Origin: JAJZIH01 sp021785265
GTDB lineage: Bacteria; Pseudomonadota; Gammaproteobacteria; JAKAQQ01
DNA: 9,414 bases
Direction of reading: 5' to 3'
Assembly (NCBI GenBank): GCA_027338645.1
Contig: DAHWSH010000004.1
Location: 1 to 9,414, forward strand
Shown: positions 1 to 5,224 of the stretch, one piece after another
Layout of the letters: each line of letters begins with the position of its first letter
Position numbering within the stretch: the first letter of the stretch is position 1
Program-made: the position numbers and the translations under genes
Notes under the pieces: model-generated
Seen by the model: the letters and a program-made list of their open reading frames with translations, nothing else
Told to the model about the DNA's origin: nothing
The model's database searches: none

Positions 1-111
1 TTGCGCCGCCGCATCCTTCAGCTTCACGCCACTCAGCCGCATCTTCACCGCACGTCGGCGCCGCTCGTTGAGGGCCGATACCGGCAGCGTTCTCGAATCG
101 ATCTTGTCCAT
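1..111 (-). CDS. IS630-family transposase, N-terminal fragment (runs off window)
   Basis: This is a reading frame of 37 codons that starts at ATG 111-109 and continues past position 1 without a stop. The product begins MDKIDSRTLP and continues through a basic stretch (RRRRAVKMRL, about residues 17-26) into SGVKLKDAAAQ. This matches the N-terminal helix-turn-helix region that I recognise from IS630-family transposases, which bind the element's terminal repeats and move it by a DDE reaction into TA dinucleotides. The catalytic domain lies outside the window. Another ATG at 118-116 is in a different frame, and only a weak purine-rich stretch precedes the chosen start. I could not define the terminal inverted repeat in the 30-70 bases upstream of the gene. 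The family call rests on recalled sequence similarity, so it is fairly but not fully certain. Confidence 0.7.
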   Translation of the reverse strand, partial: MDKIDSRTLPVSALNERRRRAVKMRLSGVKLKDAAAQ

Positions 112-576
112 GCAACATCAGACTCTACCCAGCGCGATAAGTTCAATGTTTACGTGCCGGATCAATAATATAGATGAAAAAGACGCTGCCGAGATTGACC
201 CGAGTTGGAAAATCCGTACCATGGCATGCGCAGCTTTAACCCAAACGATTCGCTATCCTGGCGAAGGTTCAATATACACCAGGTGCCGGTCTTGGCGGGA
301 GCTGACATGTATCTGGAAACGGATAAGGATCCGAGGTGCCGCAGAATCCGCTCAAACGGTCCCGGTGGTCGTTCGCTGAGAGATCCTGTCCATGGCTGCG
401 GCCAAGTCGACCCCACTGGAAGATCGTTACACGTCGTAAATGGCGATAGTGACTTCGCCGTGATCAAAGGCAAATCAAGCCTTCAATGAGGTCATCCGGC
501 ACCCAATCCCGCTTCCGGGAACCCTTCCGCCCCCCAGTTCGGGGCCGAGCACTGAACCCAGCCCCGGCTCATCTTC
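112..576. other. Intergenic stretch with no supportable gene
   Basis: These 465 bases separate the transposase start from the peptidoglycan-binding protein gene. Open frames of 94-103 codons exist on both strands (for example 205-489 plus and 162-473 minus), but their products show no domain, no good ribosome binding site and no recognisable family. The stretch from about 150 to 180 is AT-rich (ataatatag near 166-174) and may hold the insertion sequence end or a promoter, but I cannot assign it. A short GC stem (GCCCC/GGGGC, 529-545) lies just past the stop of the next gene and could help end its transcript, although it has no T-run. The region could be insertion sequence flank or decayed coding DNA. 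Confidence 0.5.
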
Positions 577-945
577 TCAGTGGCCCAATCCAAGCGCCTT
601 CAAGGTGGCGGGGTCCGGCATGCCGGTGACCTTGAGACCATGAGTTTTTTGGAACCCACGAATGGCTTTCACTGTCCGGATCCCGCACAGGCCGTCGACC
701 TGCAGATGTGCACCGTGATCATTGAGTGCTTCCTGCACGCTTTTGACCCACGTCTTGTTTTTCATCATTTGCATCATGTCTGTCGGCATCTTCATTTTTC
801 GGTGCGCGTGAATGGTGACGGTTGGTGGACCACTCGGGACTTGGGCCTCGGCCACTGATGGCACAACCAACGCCGCAGCCAGGAATAAAACCCCGAAAAG
901 ATGGGCCATTGTGACCCGTGTGGAAGGGAGAACTAATATGTTCAT
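577..945 (-). CDS. Exported peptidoglycan-binding-domain protein with Met/His-rich segment
   Basis: The product has 122 residues. The start at 945 is chosen because AGGAGG (959-954) sits 8 bases ahead of the ATG; an open frame reaches 1089 but lacks such a site. Residues 1-34 form a Sec-type signal peptide with a hydrophobic core (LFGVLFLAAALVV) and probable cleavage after VAEA. Residues 46-64 are rich in His and Met (HAHRKMKMPTDMMQMMK), a composition seen in periplasmic copper and silver binding proteins. Residues 66-120 match the PG_binding_1 fold (VKSVQEALN, VDGLCGIRT, GFQKTHGL, DPATLKAL), which normally docks proteins on the cell wall. No catalytic domain is attached, so it is likely a small periplasmic binding protein. 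Cys87 sits where this fold often has Phe or another residue. It is the last gene of the minus-strand mercury operon, 77 bases after the MerF-like gene. A role in metal binding is inference. Confidence 0.8.
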   Translation of the reverse strand: MNILVLPSTRVTMAHLFGVLFLAAALVVPSVAEAQVPSGPPTVTIHAHRKMKMPTDMMQMMKNKTWVKSVQEALNDHGAHLQVDGLCGIRTVKAIRGFQKTHGLKVTGMPDPATLKALGLGH

Positions 946-960
946 GACCAGTACCTCCTC

Positions 961-1000
961 AGACGAACGGTGGTAATCACTAGACGAACGATGGTAATCA
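961..1000. repeat. Two 19-bp direct repeats with 21-bp period upstream of the PG-binding gene
   Basis: Bases 961-979 (agacgaacggtggtaatca) and 982-1000 are identical at 18 of 19 positions, the difference being g to a at the tenth base. The 21-bp period is two helical turns, so both copies would face the same side of the DNA. They lie directly upstream of the ribosome binding site at 954-959 and downstream of the stop of the MerF-like gene at 1023. This position suits a tandem protein binding site or an element in the transcript, but no known regulator site is recognised. Confidence 0.8.
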
Positions 1001-1022
1001 AGTGCCCACTTCAGCCGGATGA

Positions 1023-1571
1023 TCAAGCCAACTCCGATCCGTGCGGAACTGCACAGCAGGCCCCCCGGGTGATTTCCCGGGCATCCCACAGGATGGCGCC
1101 CAGAAGGATCAGGGCGGTGATGGAATAAATGAGGTCCTCATGAGTCGCAAGAAAGCCCTGTACGAATCCACTCGCTCCTCCCGCCAAGACCGGGATCCAA
1201 CCCGCCAGAAAACTGATGACGATCGGGAGAATCGGGGAACAGCAAAGGAGAGGCGTCAGCAGGCTGATCACGATGCCGCCGGCAGCCGTCCCGGTCGCAC
1301 CACGGGTCTTGTATCCGCGCCTCAGGAGATGGACGGTCATGGGAATCAAAAGGCTCAGGAGGAAGGCCAGAAAAAGTGACCAGCCGATGAGTGCTGGAGT
1401 CAGGAATCCGAGCGCCTGAAAGCCGATCATCCCGCCGGTAAACGTCGCGGGCAGCGTGAGGAGGTAGACCGAGAGAAAAAGCACAAAGCTCACACCCGCG
1501 ATCACCCACGCCGCCTGCTGGGCAAAAACCTCACGGAGTGCCGGGGGCAGGTTTTTCACCGGGTTTTTCAT
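1023..1571 (-). CDS. Four-helix membrane protein with two Cys-Cys pairs; MerF-like C-terminal half, putative Hg(II) transporter
   Basis: The product has 182 residues and four predicted membrane helices: about 21-42, 50-83 (the core is shorter), 97-125 and 145-163. Positive residues at the N terminus, in the loop RRGYKTR (84-90) and after helix 4 (REITRG) place both ends in the cytoplasm. Vicinal cysteines occur inside helix 3 (LLCCSPILP, Cys110-111) and in the C-terminal tail (GACC, Cys172-173). MerF, a two-helix mercuric ion transporter of about 81 residues, has the same plan: a CCxTP-type pair in its first helix and a second pair after its last helix. Here that plan occupies the C-terminal half, with two extra helices in front. 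The start ATG (1571) overlaps the stop of the thioredoxin gene as ATGA, indicating translational coupling. The transporter role is inferred; I do not recognise the full-length family. Confidence 0.75.
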   Translation of the reverse strand: MKNPVKNLPPALREVFAQQAAWVIAGVSFVLFLSVYLLTLPATFTGGMIGFQALGFLTPALIGWSLFLAFLLSLLIPMTVHLLRRGYKTRGATGTAAGGIVISLLTPLLCCSPILPIVISFLAGWIPVLAGGASGFVQGFLATHEDLIYSITALILLGAILWDAREITRGACCAVPHGSELA

Positions 1572-2110
1572 GAACCGCTTCCCTCGGCAAAATGCAGGAT
1601 GGTGGCGAGATGGGCAGTCGGTGCACTCTCCACGGTCCGTATGGTTCCATCCCGGCGGATCAGATAGAAAATATCCGGGTACGATTGAGGATTGTAGAGC
1701 GAAGCCAGACTCCGGGTGGCATGGCCAAAGCTCCAGTTCGAAGCCCCCTGGATTCCTTTCGCGTAGCGGTTCTTCATTTTTTTCAGTGATGGACCCGGGT
1801 AGCCCCCGTTTTTATAGTTTTCAAGGATGATCAGGTGGAGATGTCCGGCGAGAAAGCGTTTTTGATCGTGGGGGAGCGTTTCGAGTCCGGCCCGGCAGCT
1901 CGGGCACCAGGTCGAAAACAGCCAGAGCATCACTTTCTTGCCGTGATAGGCGACCAGGGAGATCCGCCGTCCCCCGCTCAGGAACACCGCGTCCGGGGCG
2001 CGCGTTCCTGCCTGGGGATGACCGTGAGCAAAAGCCGAGGTCCCGATCGTGGACAGGAGCGTTCCTGCCAGTAGAACTTGAAAGCACAAACGGCGCGCAG
2101 GCATCATCAT
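1568..2110 (-). CDS. Periplasmic TlpA/redoxin-like thioredoxin-fold protein
   Basis: The product has 180 residues. A signal peptide spans about residues 1-28 (hydrophobic core VLLAGTLLSTIG, cleavage likely after AFA), so the protein acts in the periplasm. The thioredoxin fold shows the active site STWCPSC (Cys69, Cys72) and the cis-proline loop SYPDIFYLI (Pro145), followed by the RDGTI turn typical of TlpA/redoxin proteins. These normally reduce or exchange disulfides in exported proteins. Three ATGs follow one another (2110, 2107, 2104). The first is preferred because GGAGAG lies 6 bases upstream and it overlaps the methyltransferase stop as ATGA. In this operon it could keep cysteines of the adjacent membrane transporter reduced or bind Hg(II) in place of the missing MerP; both are inference. 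Confidence 0.85.
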   Translation of the reverse strand: MMMPARRLCFQVLLAGTLLSTIGTSAFAHGHPQAGTRAPDAVFLSGGRRISLVAYHGKKVMLWLFSTWCPSCRAGLETLPHDQKRFLAGHLHLIILENYKNGGYPGPSLKKMKNRYAKGIQGASNWSFGHATRSLASLYNPQSYPDIFYLIRRDGTIRTVESAPTAHLATILHFAEGSGS

Positions 2111-2769
2111 GATTGCTCTCCAGTGGAAGAAGAACGTGGGTCATACTCGAAGACCGAATACTGGAAACGCTGGGAGATACCAGAAGGTGTCCGGTGATCC
2201 TCCTCCCGGAAATCCCGGATCCGAAACCGGGGGCCCAAGCGGCGAGCCAGAGATTCCGGTGAGTAGCGTTGGACCTGAAGACCGCTACAACGTTCCGGAC
2301 CTTCCAGGCTGAAGGTCGCGATGATGACGATTGCTTGGGGCACGAGGGCCTCATCCAGCTTGCGGAGATAAGCCATCTGGTCAGCCGGACTAGTCAAAAA
2401 ATGGAAAACGGCTCGATCATGCCATATGCGATACCGGGCATCCGGTCTCCACTGGGTCACGTCCCCCTCGATCCATCGCACCTGATCCGAAAGGCGGGGC
2501 CCCAGACGCGTCCGTGCGGCCTCGAGGCTACTTTCCGCAATGTCGAGAACAGAGACGCCCGTGAATCCCCTCTCCAAGAGATGGTCAACCAGCCGCGAGT
2601 CACCCCCGCCGATATCGATGATGGTCTCGTTTTTCACAATCCGCTGATTTTCCAGAAGTTCAAGCGAAATCTTGGGATGAGCCTGAAACCAACTCCGAGA
2701 CTCCTCCGCTTTCTTCCGATAGACCTCTTCCCAGTGCTTCTGACGACTGAGTGCGTTTCCTTCGGTCAT
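2107..2769 (-). CDS. Class I SAM-dependent methyltransferase, substrate unknown
   Basis: The product has 220 residues with the class I (Rossmann) methyltransferase motifs. These are motif I IIDIGGGDS (50-58), the acidic end of strand 2 in VLDIAES (Asp76), motif III GDVTQW (Asp103), and motif IV WHDRAVFHFL (116-125). N-terminal HWEEVYRKKAEESRSWFQ and the later PERCSGL (Cys161) are features of a recognisable family usually annotated only as methyltransferase, whose substrate I do not know. It is cytoplasmic, with no signal or membrane segment. It is the first full gene of the minus-strand operon, about 60 bases downstream of a MerR-type promoter. The ATG at 2769 has a poor ribosome site of its own, so it may depend on a short upstream leader frame (2798-2766). 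Action on thiols, metals or metalloids is possible but unproven. Confidence 0.85.
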   Translation of the reverse strand: MTEGNALSRQKHWEEVYRKKAEESRSWFQAHPKISLELLENQRIVKNETIIDIGGGDSRLVDHLLERGFTGVSVLDIAESSLEAARTRLGPRLSDQVRWIEGDVTQWRPDARYRIWHDRAVFHFLTSPADQMAYLRKLDEALVPQAIVIIATFSLEGPERCSGLQVQRYSPESLARRLGPRFRIRDFREEDHRTPSGISQRFQYSVFEYDPRSSSTGEQS

Positions 2770-2798
2770 CTCGTCGATCTCGTGGCTTGAGTTTTCAC
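2766..2798 (-). CDS. Candidate 10-residue leader peptide coupled to the methyltransferase
   Basis: GTG at 2798 opens a 10-codon frame (MKTQATRSTR) whose TGA stop overlaps the methyltransferase ATG as ATGA. An AGGAG (2810-2806) lies 7 bases upstream of the GTG, whereas the methyltransferase start has only weak purine runs before it. The leader begins roughly 30 bases after the predicted transcription start. It would deliver ribosomes to the downstream gene by coupling. The alternative is that the methyltransferase uses an in-frame CTG near 2802 or its own weak site. Such a short frame can occur by chance, so this is tentative. Confidence 0.3.
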   Translation of the reverse strand: MKTQATRSTR

Positions 2799-2832
2799 GC
2801 AGCTTCTCCTGGCGAAGGCCTCTTTCGAACCC

Positions 2833-2864
2833 ACTCTAAACCCTCTACCAGGGTATCGAGTCAA
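2833..2864 (-). promoter_or_regulatory. MerR-type promoter/operator of the minus-strand mercury operon
   Basis: Reading the minus strand, TTGACT (2864-2859) is followed 20 bases later by TAGAGT (2838-2833), or 19 bases later by TTAGAG. This is the over-long spacer typical of promoters activated by MerR-family proteins. The spacer holds the dyad TAC-CCTG-GTA, and the start TTGACTC-N2-TAC-N4-GTA matches the layout of the classical Tn501/Tn21 mer operator as I recall it. Bases ACCCT and AGGGT (5-base spacing) also form an inverted repeat within it. The site lies between merR and the methyltransferase gene and points at the latter. Confidence 0.75.
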
Positions 2865-2882
2865 GTGCTGCTCCATTCTCCC

Positions 2883-2903
2883 GAGGGTGCGGGTCCCGCC
2901 CTC
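2883..2903. terminator. GC-rich hairpin after merR, possible weak terminator
   Basis: GAGG...CCTC arms enclose GCGGG-T-CCCGC, giving a strong stem with a small bulge, located 18 bases past the merR stop and 19 bases before the next -35 box. It has no T-run in either direction, so intrinsic termination is doubtful; it may insulate merR from the downstream operon or only slow polymerase. Confidence 0.3.
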
Positions 2904-2920
2904 AGTCCAGAACACCGAGG

Positions 2921-3370
2921 TCAGCACAGAGGGGTGCGTCTGCCGTCCTTGGAGTGAGGTGCGACGGCGGCGTGTTCCATCGCCTCAAGGATCGGGCAAT
3001 CTCCGTCGGTCCCTCCCCTCTCGCATTGAGCAACCAGATGCCGGAGAGCCGTGCGGAACTGCTGGAGCTGCCGGATCTTTTTTTCTACGTCCCCGATCTT
3101 TCCGACTGCGCGGTCACGGACGCGGGAACAACTGGTATCGGAGGCGGCGCGCAAGGCCAAGAGTTCAGCAATCTCTTCCAGTGAAAATCCCAGTGTTTTG
3201 GCTTCCTGAATGAAGCGGAGACGCCGAAAATCAGCCTCCCCATACAGCCGGTATCCCGATTCACCCCGTGAGGGATTGGGCAGAAGCCCACGGCGTTCGT
3301 AAAAACGGATAGTGGTCACGCGAACCCCGCATGCCCGCGCCAGTTGCCCGATGAATGGGGTTTTCGCCAA
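2921..3370 (-). CDS. merR: MerR, Hg(II)-responsive transcriptional regulator
   Basis: The product has 149 residues. The N-terminal MerR helix-turn-helix spans about 5-45 (FIGQLARACGVRVTTIRFYE, RRGLLPNPSRGESGYRLY), followed by the RRLRFIQEAKTLGFSLEEI region and a long dimerisation helix (about 83-117). Three cysteines, Cys81, Cys116 and Cys125, have the same 35 and 9 residue spacings as Cys82, Cys117 and Cys126 of Tn501 MerR, which bind one Hg(II) across the dimer. This separates it from CueR or ZntR relatives. Known MerR proteins repress, then activate, by untwisting a 19-bp promoter spacer when mercury binds. The start is TTG (3370), supported by AGGAGG (3381-3376) five bases upstream. It is divergent from merA, and a second similar operator lies after its stop, so it probably controls both flanking units. 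Its own promoter is unresolved; a TAGAAT on the minus strand at 3460-3455 is a candidate -10. Confidence 0.93.
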   Translation of the reverse strand: MAKTPFIGQLARACGVRVTTIRFYERRGLLPNPSRGESGYRLYGEADFRRLRFIQEAKTLGFSLEEIAELLALRAASDTSCSRVRDRAVGKIGDVEKKIRQLQQFRTALRHLVAQCERGGTDGDCPILEAMEHAAVAPHSKDGRRTPLC

Positions 3371-3375
3371 GTTCG

Positions 3376-3381
3376 CCTCCT
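3376..3381 (-). promoter_or_regulatory. Ribosome binding site fixing the TTG start of merR
   Basis: AGGAGG on the minus strand lies 5 bases ahead of the TTG at 3370. No ATG or GTG in this frame offers a comparable site, so it decides the start and keeps the complete N-terminal helix-turn-helix. Confidence 0.75.
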
Positions 3382-3427
3382 GTCGGCTGGGAGAGCATCC
3401 GGGTCTTTTGCCTGCGCGGATCCGGGC

Positions 3428-3459
3428 TTGACTCTCTACTAAGATACCGGGTTTATTCT
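3428..3459 (+). promoter_or_regulatory. MerR-type promoter/operator of merA
   Basis: TTGACT (3428-3433) and TATTCT (3454-3459) are separated by 20 bases, or 19 to TTATTC. The spacer begins C-N2-TAC-TAAG-ATA and ends GGGT, a degenerate dyad in the position of the classical mer operator. It shares 21 of 32 positions with the site at 2864-2833, including TTGACTC, TAC and GGGTTTA. It lies 59 bases before the merA start and overlaps the region from which merR must also be transcribed, allowing autoregulation. Confidence 0.75.
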
Positions 3460-3517
3460 ACCCCCGGGTTCTGTGCTGGACGCACTGATCCCACCGCAGC
3501 GCCGAGGAGAAATTTCC

Positions 3518-5173
3518 ATGCCTTCCACTTCCACCACCACAACCCTTCGAATCACCGGGATGACCTGTGCACAATGCGCAAAGACAGTTGAAGAGGCCTT
3601 AAATCACCTGTCCGGTGTCAAGGCCCGTGTCTCCTTCCTTGAAGGAACCGCTCACGTGGAGCTGAAAAAAGCGCTTCCAGTGGAAGCGCTGATCGATGCG
3701 ATCCGTGCCAGGGGCTACGGCGCGGAACCGCTGGACACTACCCCTTCGACCCCCCTCCGGGCCGGCCATGAGGGAAGGATCCGTATTGCCATCGTGGGAA
3801 GTGGTTCGGCCGCCTTCGCCTGCGCCATCCGCGCCGCCCGCGGGGGGGGCCGGGTCACCCTCATCGAGAGCGGGGTGCTCGGGGGAACTTGCGTCAACGT
3901 GGGTTGTGTCCCCTCGAAAATCCTGATCCGGGCCGGCGAGATCATGCACCAGATGAACCATCATCCATTCCCGGGCATCGGCCACCCCGTCCCTGCCTTT
4001 GACCGCGGGCGGCTCCTGGCCCAACAACAGGCACGTGTGGAAGAGTTGCGTCTGGCCAAATACCAGCACATCTTGGACGAAAATCCGGATATCCAGTTGA
4101 TGCGCGGATGCGCCACCTTCAAAGCACCCACCCTCCTCGAAGTCCGGACCCCGGAGGGAGGCACAAAACCGGTCGAAACCGACCGGGTCCTGATCGCGAC
4201 CGGTGCCAGACCATCCATCCCACCCATCGCGGGACTCGGGGGTACGCCCTACTGGACCTCCACCGAGGCTCTCGGATGCGAGGAGATTCCGGATCACCTG
4301 ATCGTCATCGGTGGTTCGGCGGTTGGACTGGAGCTCGCCCAAGCCTTCCTGCACCTGGGCTCAAAAGTCACGGTGATCGAGCGGGAATCACGGCTCCTGC
4401 CCCGCGAGGACCCGGCCCTGGGATCCCTACTGGCCGTTTTCCTGGAACAGGAAGGCATGCGGATCCTGACCGGGGCGGACATCCAGTCGGTTTCGTACGC
4501 TGGAAAATCCTCCTTCGGCGTGAATACCGGTAGCGACCTCGTTCTGGGCGACCGTCTCCTGGTGGCAACCGGGCGAAGGGCGCAGACGGCCGGTCTCGGT
4601 CTCGAGGCCATCGGCGTCGAGACCGGATCCAACGGCACCATCCGCGTCGATGACCACCTCAGGACCTCGGTGGAGGGAATCTACGCGGCTGGCGACTGCA
4701 CCAGTCTGCCGCAGTTCGTCTATGTTGCAGCCGCCAGCGGGACCCGAGCTGCCGTCAACATGCTGGGTGGTGATGCCACACTCGATCTGACGGCCGTTCC
4801 TGCCGTGATCTTCACCGATCCCCAGGTAGCGACCGCAGGGCTCAGCGAGGAGTCCGCCCGGGCACAGGGGTTTAGCGTGGACAGCCGGACCCTGACCCTC
4901 GACCACATCCCACGCGCCCTCGCCAACTTTGACACCCGGGGTTTCATCAAGCTGGTCGCGGAGTCTGTGGGGGGCCGATTACTGGGTGCCCAGATCCTCG
5001 CGCCCGAAGCGGGTGAAATCATCGAAATCGCCGCGTTGGCCATCCGCCAGCACCTGAGCGTGCAAGAGCTGGGTGAGGGCCTGTTCCCCTATCTCGTTAT
5101 GGCCGAAGGACTCAAGCTGTGTGCCCAAACCTTCAGCCAGGACGTCACGCAGCTTTCCTGTTGTGCCGGATGA
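3518..5173 (+). CDS. merA: Mercuric ion reductase MerA with N-terminal HMA domain
   Basis: The product has 551 residues and reduces Hg(II) to volatile Hg(0) with NADPH and FAD in the cytoplasm. An HMA metal-binding domain comes first (GMTCAQC, Cys17 and Cys20, through about residue 70). The pyridine nucleotide-disulfide oxidoreductase core follows: FAD site VGSGSAAFACAIRAARGG (93-110), redox pair GGTCVNVGCVPSK (Cys125, Cys130), NADPH site GGSAVGLELA (265-274), second FAD motif GIYAAGDCT (387-395), and dimerisation domain with FTDPQVATAGLSE and PRALANFDTRGFIKLV. The end LSCCAG (Cys548, Cys549) is the MerA hallmark that hands Hg(II) to the active site, and Tyr525 in FPYLVMAEGLKL fits the conserved tyrosine. 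An upstream in-frame GTG (3473) exists, but GAGGAG (3504-3509) eight bases before ATG 3518 fixes the start. Cys535 replaces a residue that is Ala in the Tn501 enzyme as I recall it. Confidence 0.97.
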   Translation: MPSTSTTTTLRITGMTCAQCAKTVEEALNHLSGVKARVSFLEGTAHVELKKALPVEALIDAIRARGYGAEPLDTTPSTPLRAGHEGRIRIAIVGSGSAAFACAIRAARGGGRVTLIESGVLGGTCVNVGCVPSKILIRAGEIMHQMNHHPFPGIGHPVPAFDRGRLLAQQQARVEELRLAKYQHILDENPDIQLMRGCATFKAPTLLEVRTPEGGTKPVETDRVLIATGARPSIPPIAGLGGTPYWTSTEALGCEEIPDHLIVIGGSAVGLELAQAFLHLGSKVTVIERESRLLPREDPALGSLLAVFLEQEGMRILTGADIQSVSYAGKSSFGVNTGSDLVLGDRLLVATGRRAQTAGLGLEAIGVETGSNGTIRVDDHLRTSVEGIYAAGDCTSLPQFVYVAAASGTRAAVNMLGGDATLDLTAVPAVIFTDPQVATAGLSEESARAQGFSVDSRTLTLDHIPRALANFDTRGFIKLVAESVGGRLLGAQILAPEAGEIIEIAALAIRQHLSVQELGEGLFPYLVMAEGLKLCAQTFSQDVTQLSCCAG

Positions 5174-5174
5174 A

Positions 5175-5191
5175 TGGAGGCTCGACCTCCA
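5175..5191. terminator. Small hairpin between convergent merA and histidine kinase genes
   Basis: TGGAGG and CCTCCA form a perfect 6-bp stem with a 5-base loop, directly after the merA stop and 34 bases from the kinase stop on the other strand. The place suits a shared terminator, but no T-run follows on either strand, so the strength is uncertain. Confidence 0.35.
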
Positions 5192-5224
5192 CCACGCTTG
5201 GGCCATAGGTCTTTCTGCGGAGAG

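Noticed and set aside
205..489. 94-codon plus-strand frame, and overlapping frames at 68-379 (plus) and 162-473 (minus), in the left intergenic region
   Set aside because: The products resemble no family I know, no good ribosome site precedes them, and the three frames overlap one another, so none can be preferred.
961..1000. CRISPR array
   Set aside because: Only two short copies with a 2-base gap are present, with no spacers and no cas genes.
946..1089. Longer start for the PG-binding protein at 1089
   Set aside because: The extension would translate the direct repeats (DYHRSSS repeated) and bury the signal peptide; AGGAGG directly before ATG 945 is far better.
2921..3370. CueR, ZntR or CadR identity for the MerR-family regulator
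   Set aside because: The three cysteines with spacings of 35 and 9 residues match Hg(II)-sensing MerR, and merA is divergent from the gene.
3473..3517. Upstream GTG start for merA
   Set aside because: It adds 15 residues ahead of the HMA domain and has no ribosome site, while GAGGAG precedes ATG 3518 at normal spacing.
4427..4906. Minus-strand open frames within merA (also 3599-4354, 4294-4641 and 4720-5043)
   Set aside because: All are shadows of the well supported merA gene and show no motifs or ribosome sites.
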